DNA of 64,000 nt from NCBI GenBank assembly GCA_001657395.1, contig LYSY01000003.1, forward strand, positions 568,996 to 632,995, written 5' to 3'. The stretch comes from Rhodospirillales bacterium BBD 1991-14 (lineage in GTDB: Bacteria; Pseudomonadota; Alphaproteobacteria; Kiloniellales; Kiloniellaceae). The position numbers and the translations under genes were made by a program. Shown piece by piece: positions 36,616 through 45,470 of this stretch. The notes beneath the pieces were generated by a model that saw only the letters and a list, made by a program, of their open reading frames with translations, did no database searches and had not been told where the DNA came from. Position 1 is the first letter of the stretch, and each line of letters opens with the position of its first letter.

Positions 36616-36779
36616 AATTGCCCGATTGCAGGGACTTGTCAGCAACCCTCGGCTTCTTCACAATTGCGCTCATTGAACCGGCGAGGCGGGGGATTCGGGG
36701 CCGTCTGTCCGGGTCGCGTGGTGACGATAGATCGGGGTCCTCTTGCTGCCTTCTCCGGGCGGCGTTACTTCAACTGGAT
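36616..36779 (+). promoter_or_regulatory. Spacer before shc, possible internal promoter
   Basis: The 164 nt between hpnE and shc hold no gene. The frame of shc is open through it but has no homology. A stretch TTCACAATTGCGCTCATTGA at about 36656-36675 is the most A/T-rich part and could carry a promoter for shc. No hairpin with a T-run is present. Confidence 0.3.
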
Positions 36780-38765
36780 ATGACACAGAGCAACGCGGCC
36801 AGAAACGAAGAGGCCTTGGCACGGACGGCTGAGGTCGAAAAGCCGGACCTGAATGCCGTCGACGACCTTGTCGGGACGATGACCGAGGCCCTGAAGGCGC
36901 AGCAGCGCGACGACGGGCATTGGGTCTTCGAACTTGAGGCCGATGCGACCATTCCGGCCGAGTACATCTTCCTGCAGCATTTCCTCGGCAGCATCGACAG
37001 CGATGCCTATCGCGCGGTCGAGCCGAAGATCGCCAACCACCTGCGCGCCGTACAGGGCGGCGATGGCGGCTGGCCGCTGTTCCATGACGGCGATATGGAT
37101 CTGAGCGCCAGCGTGAAGGCCTACTTCGCGCTGAAGCTCGCCGGCGATGACCCGGAGGCGCCGCACATGCTGCGCGCCCGCGAAGCCATTCTGGCCCGGG
37201 GCGGCGCCGCCCAGAGCAACGTCTTCACGCGCATCGCCCTCGCCCTCTTCGGCGAGGTTCCCTGGCGCGCGGTGCCGGAAATGCCGGTCGAGATCATGCT
37301 GCTGCCGCGCTGGTTCCCCTTCCACCTTTCCAAGGTGTCCTACTGGTCGCGCACGGTGATCGCGCCGCTTCTGATCCTGATGGACCAGAAGCCGCAGGCC
37401 GCCAATCCGCGCAAGGTTTCCATCCGCGAGCTCTTCGAGCAGGCGCCGGAGCGGGCCCAGTACCAGATGAACGCGACCGGCAGCCCGCTGGGCGCCATCT
37501 TCGCCGGCATCGACAAGGTGCTGCGGCTGAGCGACCCGCTGCGCCCGCGCGCGCAGCGCCGCAAGGCCATCAAGGCCGCCATGGACTTCGTGAAGGAACG
37601 CCTGAACGGCGAGGACGGCCTGGGCGGCATCTTCCCGGCCATGGCCAATGCCGCCATGGCGTTTCATGCCCTCGGCTACGACTGGGACGAACCCAACTTC
37701 CGCATGACGCGGGAGGCGATCGACCGCCTGCTGATCGCCCGCGACGACGAGCACGTCACCTGCCAGCCCTGCCTCTCGCCGATCTGGGACACCTGCCTGG
37801 CGGCCCACGCCCTGCTGGAGACCGGCGAGGCCGGCGACAGCGACACCTTCGACCGGGCTTTCGACTGGCTGCTGCAGCGGGAGATCACCGAGGTCCGCGG
37901 TGACTGGGCCTGGCGCCGACCCAACGCGCCGGCCGGCGGCTGGCCGTTCCAGTACCAGAACGCCCACTATCCCGACGTCGACGACACGGCGGTGGTGGTC
38001 ATGGCCATGGACCGGGCCGGGTCCGAAGCCTCCAAGGAGGCAATGGAACGGGCGGCGCGCTGGATCATCGCCATGCAGAGCAAGAACGGCGGCTGGGGCT
38101 CCTTCGACGCCGACAACGCCTTCGACTATCTGAACCACATTCCCTTCGCCGACCACGGCGCCCTGCTCGACCCGCCGACTGCGGACGTCTCGGCGCGCTG
38201 CCTGTCGATGCTGGCGCAGCTCGGCTACGGGCGCGATCACACCGCGGTGCGCCGCGGCCTCGACTATCTGCTGCGCGAGCAGGAGGCGGACGGCTCCTGG
38301 TACGGCCGTTGGGGGGTCAACTACGTCTACGGCACCTGGTCGGCGCTCTCGGCGCTGAACGCCTGCGGCGTGGACCCCTCCTCCACGCCGGTGCGCCGCG
38401 CCGTCGCCTGGCTGGAAAGCCGTCAGCGCCCCGATGGCGGCTGGGGCGAAGACTGCGCCACCTACTGGGCGGAACGCCGCGACGAAAGCAAGGCCTCCAC
38501 CGCCGCGCAGACCGCCTGGGCCGTTCTCGGCCTGATGGCCGCCGGCGAGGTGGACAGCGACGCCGTGCACCGGGGCATCGCCTTCCTGCAGCGCTTCCCG
38601 CGCGACGAGCGGCGCTGGCTGGACCGGCACTGGACCGGCACCGGCTTTCCGCGGGTCTTCTACCTGCACTATCACGGCTACAGCGCCTACTTCCCGCTGA
38701 TGGCCATGGCGCGCTACCGCAACCTCATGCGCAGTAACGAGCGGCGCGTCGCCTTCGGCATGTAA
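36780..38765 (+). CDS. shc: Squalene-hopene cyclase
   Basis: A 661-residue class-II triterpene cyclase, membrane-associated, folding squalene into hopene and hopanol. The protonating motif is DVDD at residues 399-402 (YPDVDDTAVV), and QW-type repeats are visible at several points: QGGDGGWPLF, QSKNGGWGSF, QEADGSWYGRWG and QRPDGGWGED. Length is normal. ATG 36780 gives the usual N-terminus; its ribosome-binding site is weak (CTGGA). It is followed 14 nt later by hpnG. Confidence 0.95.
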   Translation: MTQSNAARNEEALARTAEVEKPDLNAVDDLVGTMTEALKAQQRDDGHWVFELEADATIPAEYIFLQHFLGSIDSDAYRAVEPKIANHLRAVQGGDGGWPLFHDGDMDLSASVKAYFALKLAGDDPEAPHMLRAREAILARGGAAQSNVFTRIALALFGEVPWRAVPEMPVEIMLLPRWFPFHLSKVSYWSRTVIAPLLILMDQKPQAANPRKVSIRELFEQAPERAQYQMNATGSPLGAIFAGIDKVLRLSDPLRPRAQRRKAIKAAMDFVKERLNGEDGLGGIFPAMANAAMAFHALGYDWDEPNFRMTREAIDRLLIARDDEHVTCQPCLSPIWDTCLAAHALLETGEAGDSDTFDRAFDWLLQREITEVRGDWAWRRPNAPAGGWPFQYQNAHYPDVDDTAVVVMAMDRAGSEASKEAMERAARWIIAMQSKNGGWGSFDADNAFDYLNHIPFADHGALLDPPTADVSARCLSMLAQLGYGRDHTAVRRGLDYLLREQEADGSWYGRWGVNYVYGTWSALSALNACGVDPSSTPVRRAVAWLESRQRPDGGWGEDCATYWAERRDESKASTAAQTAWAVLGLMAAGEVDSDAVHRGIAFLQRFPRDERRWLDRHWTGTGFPRVFYLHYHGYSAYFPLMAMARYRNLMRSNERRVAFGM

Positions 38766-38779
38766 TCCCGGGGCGGCCT

Positions 38780-39490
38780 GTGGGCACGGCAGCGCCACGC
38801 TACGGCATCGTCACCGGCCTGGCCTCCGAGGCACGCCTGATTACAGAGACTGACGCTGGATCATCAAGACAGGTGACCGTCGTCTGCGCCGGCGCCGACA
38901 GTGCGCGCGCCGTGCAGCTGGCGGAAGACCTGGTGGGCGGGGGCGCCACCGCGCTTCTGAGCTTCGGAATCGCCGGCGCGCTCCATCCCGCGCTCGATGT
39001 CGGCGACCTTGTCCTCGCCGAGAGCGTCCGAATGCCGGGCGGACAACATCATCCCTGCCACGACGGCTGGCATCGCTCGCTGCATGCAAGACTGAGCGAA
39101 AGCGTGAGCGTTCTGCACAGCGGTACCATCTACGGCAGCAGCGAAACCCTGCTCACTGTTGCCCAAAAATCTCAGGCCCACGCCGCCAGCGCCTGCCTTG
39201 CCGTCGACATGGAAAGCCACGCCGTCGCCGCTGTCGCCGAACGCGCCGGCCTGCCCTTCCTGGCGCTGCGAGCCATCGCCGACACCGCCGGCGATGCCTT
39301 GCCGGCGCTTGCGGCCCGGGCGGTCACAGCGGAGGGAAAGGCGGATTGGCAGGCGGCTCTGAGCGGGCTCACGCGACGGCCGGCCGACCTGCCGTCCATG
39401 CTGCGCCTCGCGGGCCGGACGCGCCGGGCGCTGGCGAGCCTGGAGGCGGTCAGCCGGGATGTTGACGAACTATTCGGCGGCTTCGGTTGA
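38780..39490 (+). CDS. hpnG: Adenosylhopane nucleosidase/phosphorylase HpnG
   Basis: A 236-residue nucleoside-phosphorylase-family protein that removes adenine from adenosylhopane to give ribosylhopane. Family landmarks: YGIVTGLASEARL, LLSFGIAGALHP, and VDMESHAVAAVAERAGLPFLALRAIAD with the nucleoside-binding Met-Glu and Asp. The start is GTG 38780, close behind shc. Its last 21 nt overlap the 3' end of hpnH on the other strand. Confidence 0.92.
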   Translation: MGTAAPRYGIVTGLASEARLITETDAGSSRQVTVVCAGADSARAVQLAEDLVGGGATALLSFGIAGALHPALDVGDLVLAESVRMPGGQHHPCHDGWHRSLHARLSESVSVLHSGTIYGSSETLLTVAQKSQAHAASACLAVDMESHAVAAVAERAGLPFLALRAIADTAGDALPALAARAVTAEGKADWQAALSGLTRRPADLPSMLRLAGRTRRALASLEAVSRDVDELFGGFG

Positions 39491-40612
39491 CGAGGAGGCC
39501 GACTTCGGTTTCGGCGTGGCCGCCGCTTCGGCGACGAAGTCCTCGAAGCTGAACACTGCCGGGCGCTGCTTGCTGAGGTCGATTTCCGGCGCCATCTCGC
39601 CTTCGGTGTTGATGCCCTTGAGGGCCACGCCGAGAGCCTTCAGCGGATGCTTCACCGTGTCGGAGACGGCGGTGCCTTCGTAACCGCAGTGGACCATGCA
39701 GTCCGCGCACTTCTCGTAGTTGCCGGTGCCGTAGCCCGCCCAGTCGGTCTCCTCCATCAGCGCCTTGAAGCTGGGCGCGTAGCCCTCGTTCAGCAGGTAG
39801 CAGGGGCGCTGCCAGCCGAAGACGTTGCGGGTCGGGTTGCTCCAGGGCGTGCAGTGGTAGCTCTGGTTCCCGGCCAGGAAATCGAGGAACAGGCTGGACT
39901 GGGAGAAGCGCCACTGGCGCCCCTTGCCGCGGCGGAAGAGATCTCGGAACAGTTCCTTGGTCTGGCGGCGGTTGAGGAAATGCTCCTGGTCCGGCGCGCG
40001 CTCGTAGGCATAGCCCGGCGAGATGGTGACGCCCTCGACGCCGAGGTCGCGGGCGAAGTCCATGAACTCGGCGACTTCCTCGGACTTGGCGTTGTTGAAG
40101 AGGGTGCAGTTCACGTTGACGCGGAAACCCTTGTCGCGCGCCAGTTCGATGGCGCGCACCGCCCGCTTGAAGACCCCCTTCTGATCCACAGCCCGGTCGT
40201 GCTCCTCTTCGAGGCCGTCGAGGTGGATGGAGAAGGTGAGGTACTTGCTGGGCTTGAAGAGGCCGATCTTCTTTTCCAGCAGCAGCGCGTTGGTGCAGAG
40301 ATAGACGAAGCGCTTGCGCGCGATCAGGGCCTCGACGATCTGGTCGATTTCCTTGTGGATCAGCGGCTCGCCGCCGGGGATCGAGACGATAGGCGCGCAG
40401 CTTTCCTCGGCCGCTTCGATGCACTCGGCCACCGAAAGACGGCGGTTCAGGATCTCGTCCGGATAGTCGATCTTGCCGCAGCCCGGGCAGGCCAGGTTGC
40501 AGCGGAACAGGGGCTCCAGCATCAGCACCAGCGGATAGCGCTCGTTGCCCTTGAGGCGCTGCTTCATGATATAGGCGCCGACGCGCAGCTGCTGAATCAG
40601 GGGTACCGCCAA
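39470..40612 (-). CDS. hpnH: Radical SAM adenosylhopane synthase HpnH
   Basis: A 380-residue radical SAM enzyme that adds the 5'-deoxyadenosyl group to hopene, the first step of C35 side-chain formation. Cluster ligands C38, C42 and C45 sit in RCNLACPGCGKIDY; IPGGEPLIH is the GGE motif. A C-terminal Cys set (KCADCMVHCGYEG) is typical of HpnH. It has a low-complexity end (TPKPKSASSSTEAAE). It converges on hpnG with a 21-nt tail overlap and is 128 nt downstream of hpnA on the same strand. Confidence 0.95.
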   Translation of the reverse strand: MAVPLIQQLRVGAYIMKQRLKGNERYPLVLMLEPLFRCNLACPGCGKIDYPDEILNRRLSVAECIEAAEESCAPIVSIPGGEPLIHKEIDQIVEALIARKRFVYLCTNALLLEKKIGLFKPSKYLTFSIHLDGLEEEHDRAVDQKGVFKRAVRAIELARDKGFRVNVNCTLFNNAKSEEVAEFMDFARDLGVEGVTISPGYAYERAPDQEHFLNRRQTKELFRDLFRRGKGRQWRFSQSSLFLDFLAGNQSYHCTPWSNPTRNVFGWQRPCYLLNEGYAPSFKALMEETDWAGYGTGNYEKCADCMVHCGYEGTAVSDTVKHPLKALGVALKGINTEGEMAPEIDLSKQRPAVFSFEDFVAEAAATPKPKSASSSTEAAE

Positions 40613-40740
40613 GGCGAGGCTCCGGAAAGATCAGGGGACGGAATGCTGGGTTTCTTGCCCGACTCCCCGCAGTCTAGCGATTTCGCGCCGCAACACCACC
40701 CCAATCGCGGTAAGGATATTGGGGCGGGAGGGCGGCCTCG

Positions 40741-41733
40741 CTAGCGCAGATAACCCTCGGATTCGAACCAGTCGACGGCGTCGTGAATGGCCTCGGCGGC
40801 GGGGCGCGGGCGGTAATCCAGGGCCTTGGCGGCCTTGTCGTGGGAGAAATACATGGGTCGGGCGGCCATCTTGAGCCCGTCAACGGTGAGCAGGGGCTCG
40901 GGGCCCTTGGTGAGCCGGGCCCAGGCCTCCGCCATATGGGCCAGCGGCATCAGCGGACGGCGCGGAAGGCGGATCGTCGGGGCCTTGCGCCCGCGCCGCG
41001 CGGCCACTACCGCCAGGATCTCGGCAAGCCCCAGGTTCTCCCCGCCCAGCACATAGCGCTGCCCCACCGCGCCCTTGTCGTAGGCCTGCATATGGCCCTC
41101 CGCCACGTCGTCGACGTGGACCACGTTGAGCCCGGTGTCGACGAAAGCCGGCATGCGCCCGGCCGCCGCCTCCACCACCACGCGTCCGGTGGGGGTCGGC
41201 TTCACGTCGCGCGGCCCGATGGGGGTGGAGGGATTGACCGTCACCACCGGCAGCCCCTCCTCCCGCTCAAGGCGCTGCACCTCCTGCTCGGCCAGGAACT
41301 TGGAGCGCTTGTAGACGCCGATCATGTCGTCCAGGGTCACCGGCGTCTCCTCGTGGGCCGGCGTACCGCCCGGCGCCTTGCCCAGAACGGCAACGGAGGA
41401 GGTGTAGACGATGCGCGCCACCCCTTCCTTCAGCGCCTGCTGCATGAGCTGGCGCGTGCCTTCCACGTTGGCGCGGTGCATGCTCTCCGGGTCGCGCACC
41501 CAGATGCGGTAATCGGCGGCAACATGGAACAGCGCCGTGCAGCCCTTCAGCGCCTCCGCCAGTGACTCCCCGTGGGTGAGATCGCCCTCGGCCAGGTCGA
41601 CGCCTAACCCTTCCAGGTTGCGGCGGTCGCTGCCCGGGCGCACCAGACAGCGCGGCCGCTCGCCCCGCGCGATCAGCGCCCGCACCACGGCGGAGCCGAC
41701 GAAGCCCGTCCCTCCGGTCACCAGTGTCGTCAT
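40741..41733 (-). CDS. hpnA: Hopanoid-associated sugar epimerase HpnA
   Basis: A 330-residue extended short-chain dehydrogenase. NAD motif VTGGTGFVGSAVV (TGGxGFxG) is at the N-terminus, the active-site YKRSK lies in MIGVYKRSKFLAEQEV and the upstream SSVAVLG supplies the catalytic Ser. HpnA-type enzymes are conserved in hopanoid loci as nucleotide-sugar epimerases or hopanoid-modifying reductases; the reaction is unproven. It leads the minus-strand hpnA-hpnH pair and is divergent from hpnM across 86 nt. Confidence 0.92.
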   Translation of the reverse strand: MTTLVTGGTGFVGSAVVRALIARGERPRCLVRPGSDRRNLEGLGVDLAEGDLTHGESLAEALKGCTALFHVAADYRIWVRDPESMHRANVEGTRQLMQQALKEGVARIVYTSSVAVLGKAPGGTPAHEETPVTLDDMIGVYKRSKFLAEQEVQRLEREEGLPVVTVNPSTPIGPRDVKPTPTGRVVVEAAAGRMPAFVDTGLNVVHVDDVAEGHMQAYDKGAVGQRYVLGGENLGLAEILAVVAARRGRKAPTIRLPRRPLMPLAHMAEAWARLTKGPEPLLTVDGLKMAARPMYFSHDKAAKALDYRPRPAAEAIHDAVDWFESEGYLR

Positions 41734-41819
41734 GGCCGACAGCTTGCCTCCGGCGGCGGGTCACGGCAAGGCACCTGAAAAGCCCTTGCATGTGCGCCCG
41801 CCTATCGTACATGTGAGGG

Positions 41820-42452
41820 ATGCTTTCGATGCGAGCCCCCGGGAAAATTGGAGCGTTCCTTGCAGCGCTCGCGCTTTGTCTGTGGCTGCCCCTGTCGGCG
41901 GCGCCAGCCGGGCAGAACGCCGGCGCCACCGTCGAGCGCCTCAACGCAGCCCTGATCGGCGTGATGCAGCAGGCAGAAACTCTGGGCTATCAGGGGCGCT
42001 ACGACCGCCTGGCTCCGGACCTGGAGGCGGTGTTCGACTTCCCGGCCATGGCGCGGGCCGCCCTTGGCCGCCATTGGCGCGCAGCCAGCGCAGAGGAGAA
42101 GACCGCCTTTACCGAGGCCTTCACCGCCTTCAGCATCGCCGTCTTCGCCGACCGCTTCGACGGCTATTCCGGCGAGCGCTTCGAGGTCACCGGCGAGCAG
42201 CCGGCGCGCCGCGGCACCGTGCTGGTCCGGAACCAACTGGTGAAGACCGATGGGGAGATCATCGCCATCGACTACCTCGCCCGACCGGATCAGGCGGACG
42301 GAGGCTGGCGCCTCATCGATACCTTCCTGGAGGCCAAGTATTCGGAGATCGCCGCCCGCCGTTCCGAATACAGCAGTATCGTGCAGAACCAGGGCCTCGA
42401 GGCCCTGATTGCCGCCTTGAAGGACAAGACGGCGGGCTACGCCGCACCCTGA
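41820..42452 (+). CDS. hpnM: MlaC/Ttg2D-family protein HpnM
   Basis: A 210-residue exported protein. The N-terminal signal IGAFLAALALCLWLPLSAAPAGQ is followed by a helical domain with YDRLAPDLEAVFDFPAMARAALGRHWRAAS and FSIAVFADRFDGYSGERFEV, the Tol_Tol_Ttg2 pattern. Relatives carry phospholipids or hopanoids between inner and outer membranes. A second in-frame ATG is at 41829. The HpnN RND-like transporter that normally works with it is not in this window. Confidence 0.88.
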   Translation: MLSMRAPGKIGAFLAALALCLWLPLSAAPAGQNAGATVERLNAALIGVMQQAETLGYQGRYDRLAPDLEAVFDFPAMARAALGRHWRAASAEEKTAFTEAFTAFSIAVFADRFDGYSGERFEVTGEQPARRGTVLVRNQLVKTDGEIIAIDYLARPDQADGGWRLIDTFLEAKYSEIAARRSEYSSIVQNQGLEALIAALKDKTAGYAAP

Positions 42453-42495
42453 CCTCAAATCCATTCCCAGAAACCACCGTCAAAGGAGCGCGCCG

Positions 42496-43050
42496 ATGCG
42501 CGAGCCCAGCCGACGCTTTGTCGTGCTCACTGGCGGGCCGGGGGCCGGCAAGACCAGCGTGATCGAGGCCCTCGGTGCGGCCGGCCATCGTTGCTCTGCG
42601 GAAGCCGGGCGCGCGATCATCCGCCAGCAGGTGGCGATCGACGGCGCCGCCCTGCCCTGGCGCGACCGCGCCCTCTATGCCGAAGTCATGCTGTCCTGGG
42701 AACTGCGCGCCCTCGATGCGCAGGCGGAGGGGAGCGGCCCCGTTTTCTTCGACCGCGGGCTGCCGGATATCGTCGGCTACCTGCGTCTGGAAGGGCTTCC
42801 AGTGCCGGAGCACGTTCTGCGGGCCGCGCAGGACCGGCGCTATGCGCGAAAGGTTTTTCTCTTCCCGCCCTGGCCGGAGATCTTCACCGGCGATGCGGAG
42901 CGCAAGCAGACGCCGGAGGTCGCCGCCGCCACCTGCCGGGCCATGGCGGAGATCTACAGCGAACTGGGCTATGAGCTGATCGCGGTGCCCCGGGCCGGCG
43001 TGGCAGAACGGACCCGCTTCATCCTGGCGGCCTGCCAGGCGCTTTGTTAG
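42496..43050 (+). CDS. AAA/P-loop ATPase, predicted kinase-like
   Basis: A 184-residue single-domain ATP-binding protein. Walker A is LTGGPGAGKTSVIEALG; FFDRGLPDIVGYLRLEG is the conserved second region of the AAA_28 group and RRYARKVFLFPPWPEIF the third. Members look like nucleoside or small-molecule kinases, but none has an agreed role. It follows hpnM by 43 nt and ATG 42496 has AAAGGAG upstream, so it may be co-transcribed with it. Confidence 0.8.
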   Translation: MREPSRRFVVLTGGPGAGKTSVIEALGAAGHRCSAEAGRAIIRQQVAIDGAALPWRDRALYAEVMLSWELRALDAQAEGSGPVFFDRGLPDIVGYLRLEGLPVPEHVLRAAQDRRYARKVFLFPPWPEIFTGDAERKQTPEVAAATCRAMAEIYSELGYELIAVPRAGVAERTRFILAACQALC

Positions 43051-43089
43051 CCTGCGCCGGTTGGGCTTGGGACTAAGGGGGAAGACGCC

Positions 43090-44139
43090 ATGGCCTTGCT
43101 GACCACCACCATCGGGGCCTATCCGAAGCCGGAGAGCGTGGCGGTGCCGGACTGGTTCGACCCCGGCGCCATGGACTCCTCCATCGCCACGACCACCTAT
43201 CAGGCCGCCATCGAGCGCCTAGGGCCGGAGGCCGAGGCGGTCTTCGCCGAGGGCACACGCCAGGTGATTGAGGACCAGGTGGATGCCGGCATCGACATCC
43301 CCACCGACGGCGAAGTACGGCGCGAGAACTACGTCCACTACCACTGCCGCCATCTCGACGGTTTCGACTTCGAGAACCTGAGCCACCGGGTGCTGCGCGG
43401 CGGCGCCTATGAAACCGATCTGCCGACCATCACCGGACCGGTGACGGCGCGCGCGCCCTTCCTGCCGCACGACTGGCGGATCGCCCAGGGCTTCACCGAC
43501 CGCCCGGTGAAGATCACCCTGCCCGGTCCCATGACGATCACCGATACCACCGCCGACCAGCACTACGGCGACCCGGCGGCGCTGGGCCGCGATCTGGCGG
43601 CCGCCCTCAATGCCGAGGTGCTGGCCCTGGCCGAGGCCGGCTGCAGGCACATCCAGATCGACGAGCCGCTTTTCGCCCGCAAGCCGGAGGCAGCGCTGGA
43701 CTATGGCCTGGACAACATCGACCGCTGCTGGGAGGGCGTGCCCGAGGGCGTCACCAAGGTGATGCACATGTGCTGCGGCTATCCCAACGCGCTGGACGAC
43801 GAGGACTACCCCAAGGCCGATCCCGGCGCCTACTTCGAACTGGCCGAGGCGGTGGACGCCTCGCGGGTCGACGCCGTCTCCATCGAGGACGCCCACCGGC
43901 ACAACGATCTGTCGCTGCTGGACCGCTTCAGGAACACGACCGTGATCTTCGGTGTCATCGCCATCGCCCGCAGCCGGATCGAGAGTGTCGAGGAGCTGCG
44001 CGAACGCCTGCAGGCGGCGCTGAAGCATCTGCCGGCCGAGCGCCTGGTGGCCGCCCCGGACTGCGGCCTGGGTCACCTGGGCCGCGACCTGGCGCTAAGG
44101 AAGCTGCGGGTGCTCAGCGAAGCGGCGAGAAATCTCTAA
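43090..44139 (+). CDS. MetE-like (B12-independent methionine synthase C-terminal type) methyltransferase
   Basis: A 349-residue TIM-barrel protein matching the catalytic C-terminal half of MetE. It begins TTTIGAYPKP; zinc ligands are the His and Cys of VMHMCCGYP and the Cys of APDCGLGHLGRDLA, with IDEPLFARK and VSIEDAHRHND also conserved. Without the N-terminal MetE domain it may use a methyl donor other than polyglutamyl methyl-folate. ATG 43090 follows AGGGGGAAG. A MetZ gene 1.3 kb away suggests methionine metabolism. Confidence 0.85.
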   Translation: MALLTTTIGAYPKPESVAVPDWFDPGAMDSSIATTTYQAAIERLGPEAEAVFAEGTRQVIEDQVDAGIDIPTDGEVRRENYVHYHCRHLDGFDFENLSHRVLRGGAYETDLPTITGPVTARAPFLPHDWRIAQGFTDRPVKITLPGPMTITDTTADQHYGDPAALGRDLAAALNAEVLALAEAGCRHIQIDEPLFARKPEAALDYGLDNIDRCWEGVPEGVTKVMHMCCGYPNALDDEDYPKADPGAYFELAEAVDASRVDAVSIEDAHRHNDLSLLDRFRNTTVIFGVIAIARSRIESVEELRERLQAALKHLPAERLVAAPDCGLGHLGRDLALRKLRVLSEAARNL

Positions 44140-44227
44140 GAAAAGAGCCAGGTGTTGCGCGCGCAGGTGACAAGGAGCGCCTGCCAAAGGCAAACTGGCC
44201 GCAAGGCAGACAGAGGGGTAAGGCATC

Positions 44228-44665
44228 GTGCTGGAGTCCTTGGAGTTCATCCAGACCGCCGTCGCAAGGCAGCGCAACAAACCGTTCCTGAAGGCCACCA
44301 TGGCGGCCTCGGCGCTGGCCATGCTGGCGGACGGCGAGATCCAGCTCTCCGAGCGCTACCGCCTGGACGAGATCCTGGAACGCCTGGAAGGCCTCAAGGT
44401 CTACGATCCGCAGAAAGCCGTCGCGATCCTGGACGAATACATCCACGACCTGCGCAGCGAGGGCGACCATGCCCGCTCCGTGCTGCTCGGCAAGCTGCGG
44501 CGCATCGCCGAGGACAGGGACTGCGCGGCGGTGATCCCCGGCGTGGTATTGGCACTCTGCGCCGCCGACGGCGTCTTCAGTGCGAGTGAAAGACAGGTCT
44601 TCGAAGAGATCTGCGCCGCTCTCGGCCTGGACCCGGCCGGCTACGCCGATCCCACGGCTTCCTGA
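44228..44665 (+). CDS. TerB-like tellurite-resistance-type protein
   Basis: A 145-residue all-helical protein of the TerB/DjlA-N family. The two acidic helix-pair motifs are visible: MAASALAMLADGEIQLSERYRLDEIL and VVLALCAADGVFSASERQVFEEI, each with the Asp-Gly and Ser-Glu-Arg pattern thought to bind metal. It is not part of a ter cluster, so tellurite resistance should not be assumed. GTG start. Its 3' end overlaps the opposite-strand gene by 25 nt. Confidence 0.8.
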   Translation: MLESLEFIQTAVARQRNKPFLKATMAASALAMLADGEIQLSERYRLDEILERLEGLKVYDPQKAVAILDEYIHDLRSEGDHARSVLLGKLRRIAEDRDCAAVIPGVVLALCAADGVFSASERQVFEEICAALGLDPAGYADPTAS

Positions 44666-45414
44666 ACCGCACCGCGCTCGCTGTCCTGCCCGCCGCCCGG
44701 CCCCCCGCCCTGTCCCCTGCCCTGGACGGCGAGATCGAGAATCATGATCTTCTGCCAGATCTTGCGCGAGAGGTTGGTCGAGAGCTCTTCCAGCTCGTTC
44801 ACGGTGTCGATCACCACCGCGTCCTGAACGCTCTGCGTATAGAGGGCCGCAATCTTGCCGCAGAGCGACAGCATCTCCGAGCAGTAGTCCAGATAGCGTT
44901 CGATCTCCTTGCGGCCCATCTCGCGCTTCGGGGAACTGGCGGTGGGCTCGATCGCATCCAGGAGCACGCTGGGGCTCTTGGTGAGCTGGTACATGTCGAT
45001 CACATGGATCATCGATCGCAGGGAATGCAGCGAGGTCAGGGCCCGCTTCCGCTTCCAGCGCGATTCCAGGCTGACGATAAAGGCGATGCCGAGCGCCATG
45101 ATGATGGCGATGTTGGCGGCCGGCTCGATGATCTGCACCAGGGTCGTGGCTTCGGGCAGCGGCGAGCTGAAGTGAAGCTCCTTGAAGACCAATGCGAAGA
45201 GCACGACGCCGGCTGCAAGAATACCGACCGTGATCAGCCGCAGGCGCCAGTTGGGCCGACCCAGCGCCAGGGCGTCGCTGCGCATCTCGCGGGCCACCCG
45301 GGTGAAATCCTCGGCAACTTCGCGCAGCCCGGCCTCTGGGAAGCGTTCGCCGATCCGCTTTGCCAGCGTATCGATCGTCGCGATGATCCTGTCCGCATCG
45401 AGCGTCATCTGCAT
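44641..45414 (-). CDS. Hypothetical two-helix membrane protein
   Basis: A 257-residue protein I do not recognise. An N-terminal amphipathic helical segment (about 1-55) is followed by transmembrane segments LRLITVGILAAGVVLFALVF and IIEPAANIAIIMALGIAFIVSL, and then a long helical cytoplasmic domain containing LRSMIHVIDMYQLTKSPS and an ordered region to SRKIWQKIMILDLAVQG. The last 25 residues are Gly/Gln-rich. Its tail overlaps the TerB-like gene, which converges on it. Confidence 0.7.
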   Translation of the reverse strand: MQMTLDADRIIATIDTLAKRIGERFPEAGLREVAEDFTRVAREMRSDALALGRPNWRLRLITVGILAAGVVLFALVFKELHFSSPLPEATTLVQIIEPAANIAIIMALGIAFIVSLESRWKRKRALTSLHSLRSMIHVIDMYQLTKSPSVLLDAIEPTASSPKREMGRKEIERYLDYCSEMLSLCGKIAALYTQSVQDAVVIDTVNELEELSTNLSRKIWQKIMILDLAVQGRGQGGGPGGGQDSERGAVQEAVGSA

Positions 45415-45470
45415 GCCGTGCGTCCGTCCCCTGGTCGGTATGGTTCGCCGGCAAGCTTAGAGGCGGGTGT

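Noticed and set aside
35661-36779. N-terminal extension of squalene-hopene cyclase through hpnE
   Set aside because: It is an out-of-frame reading of hpnE. Family length and N-terminus fit the ATG at 36780.
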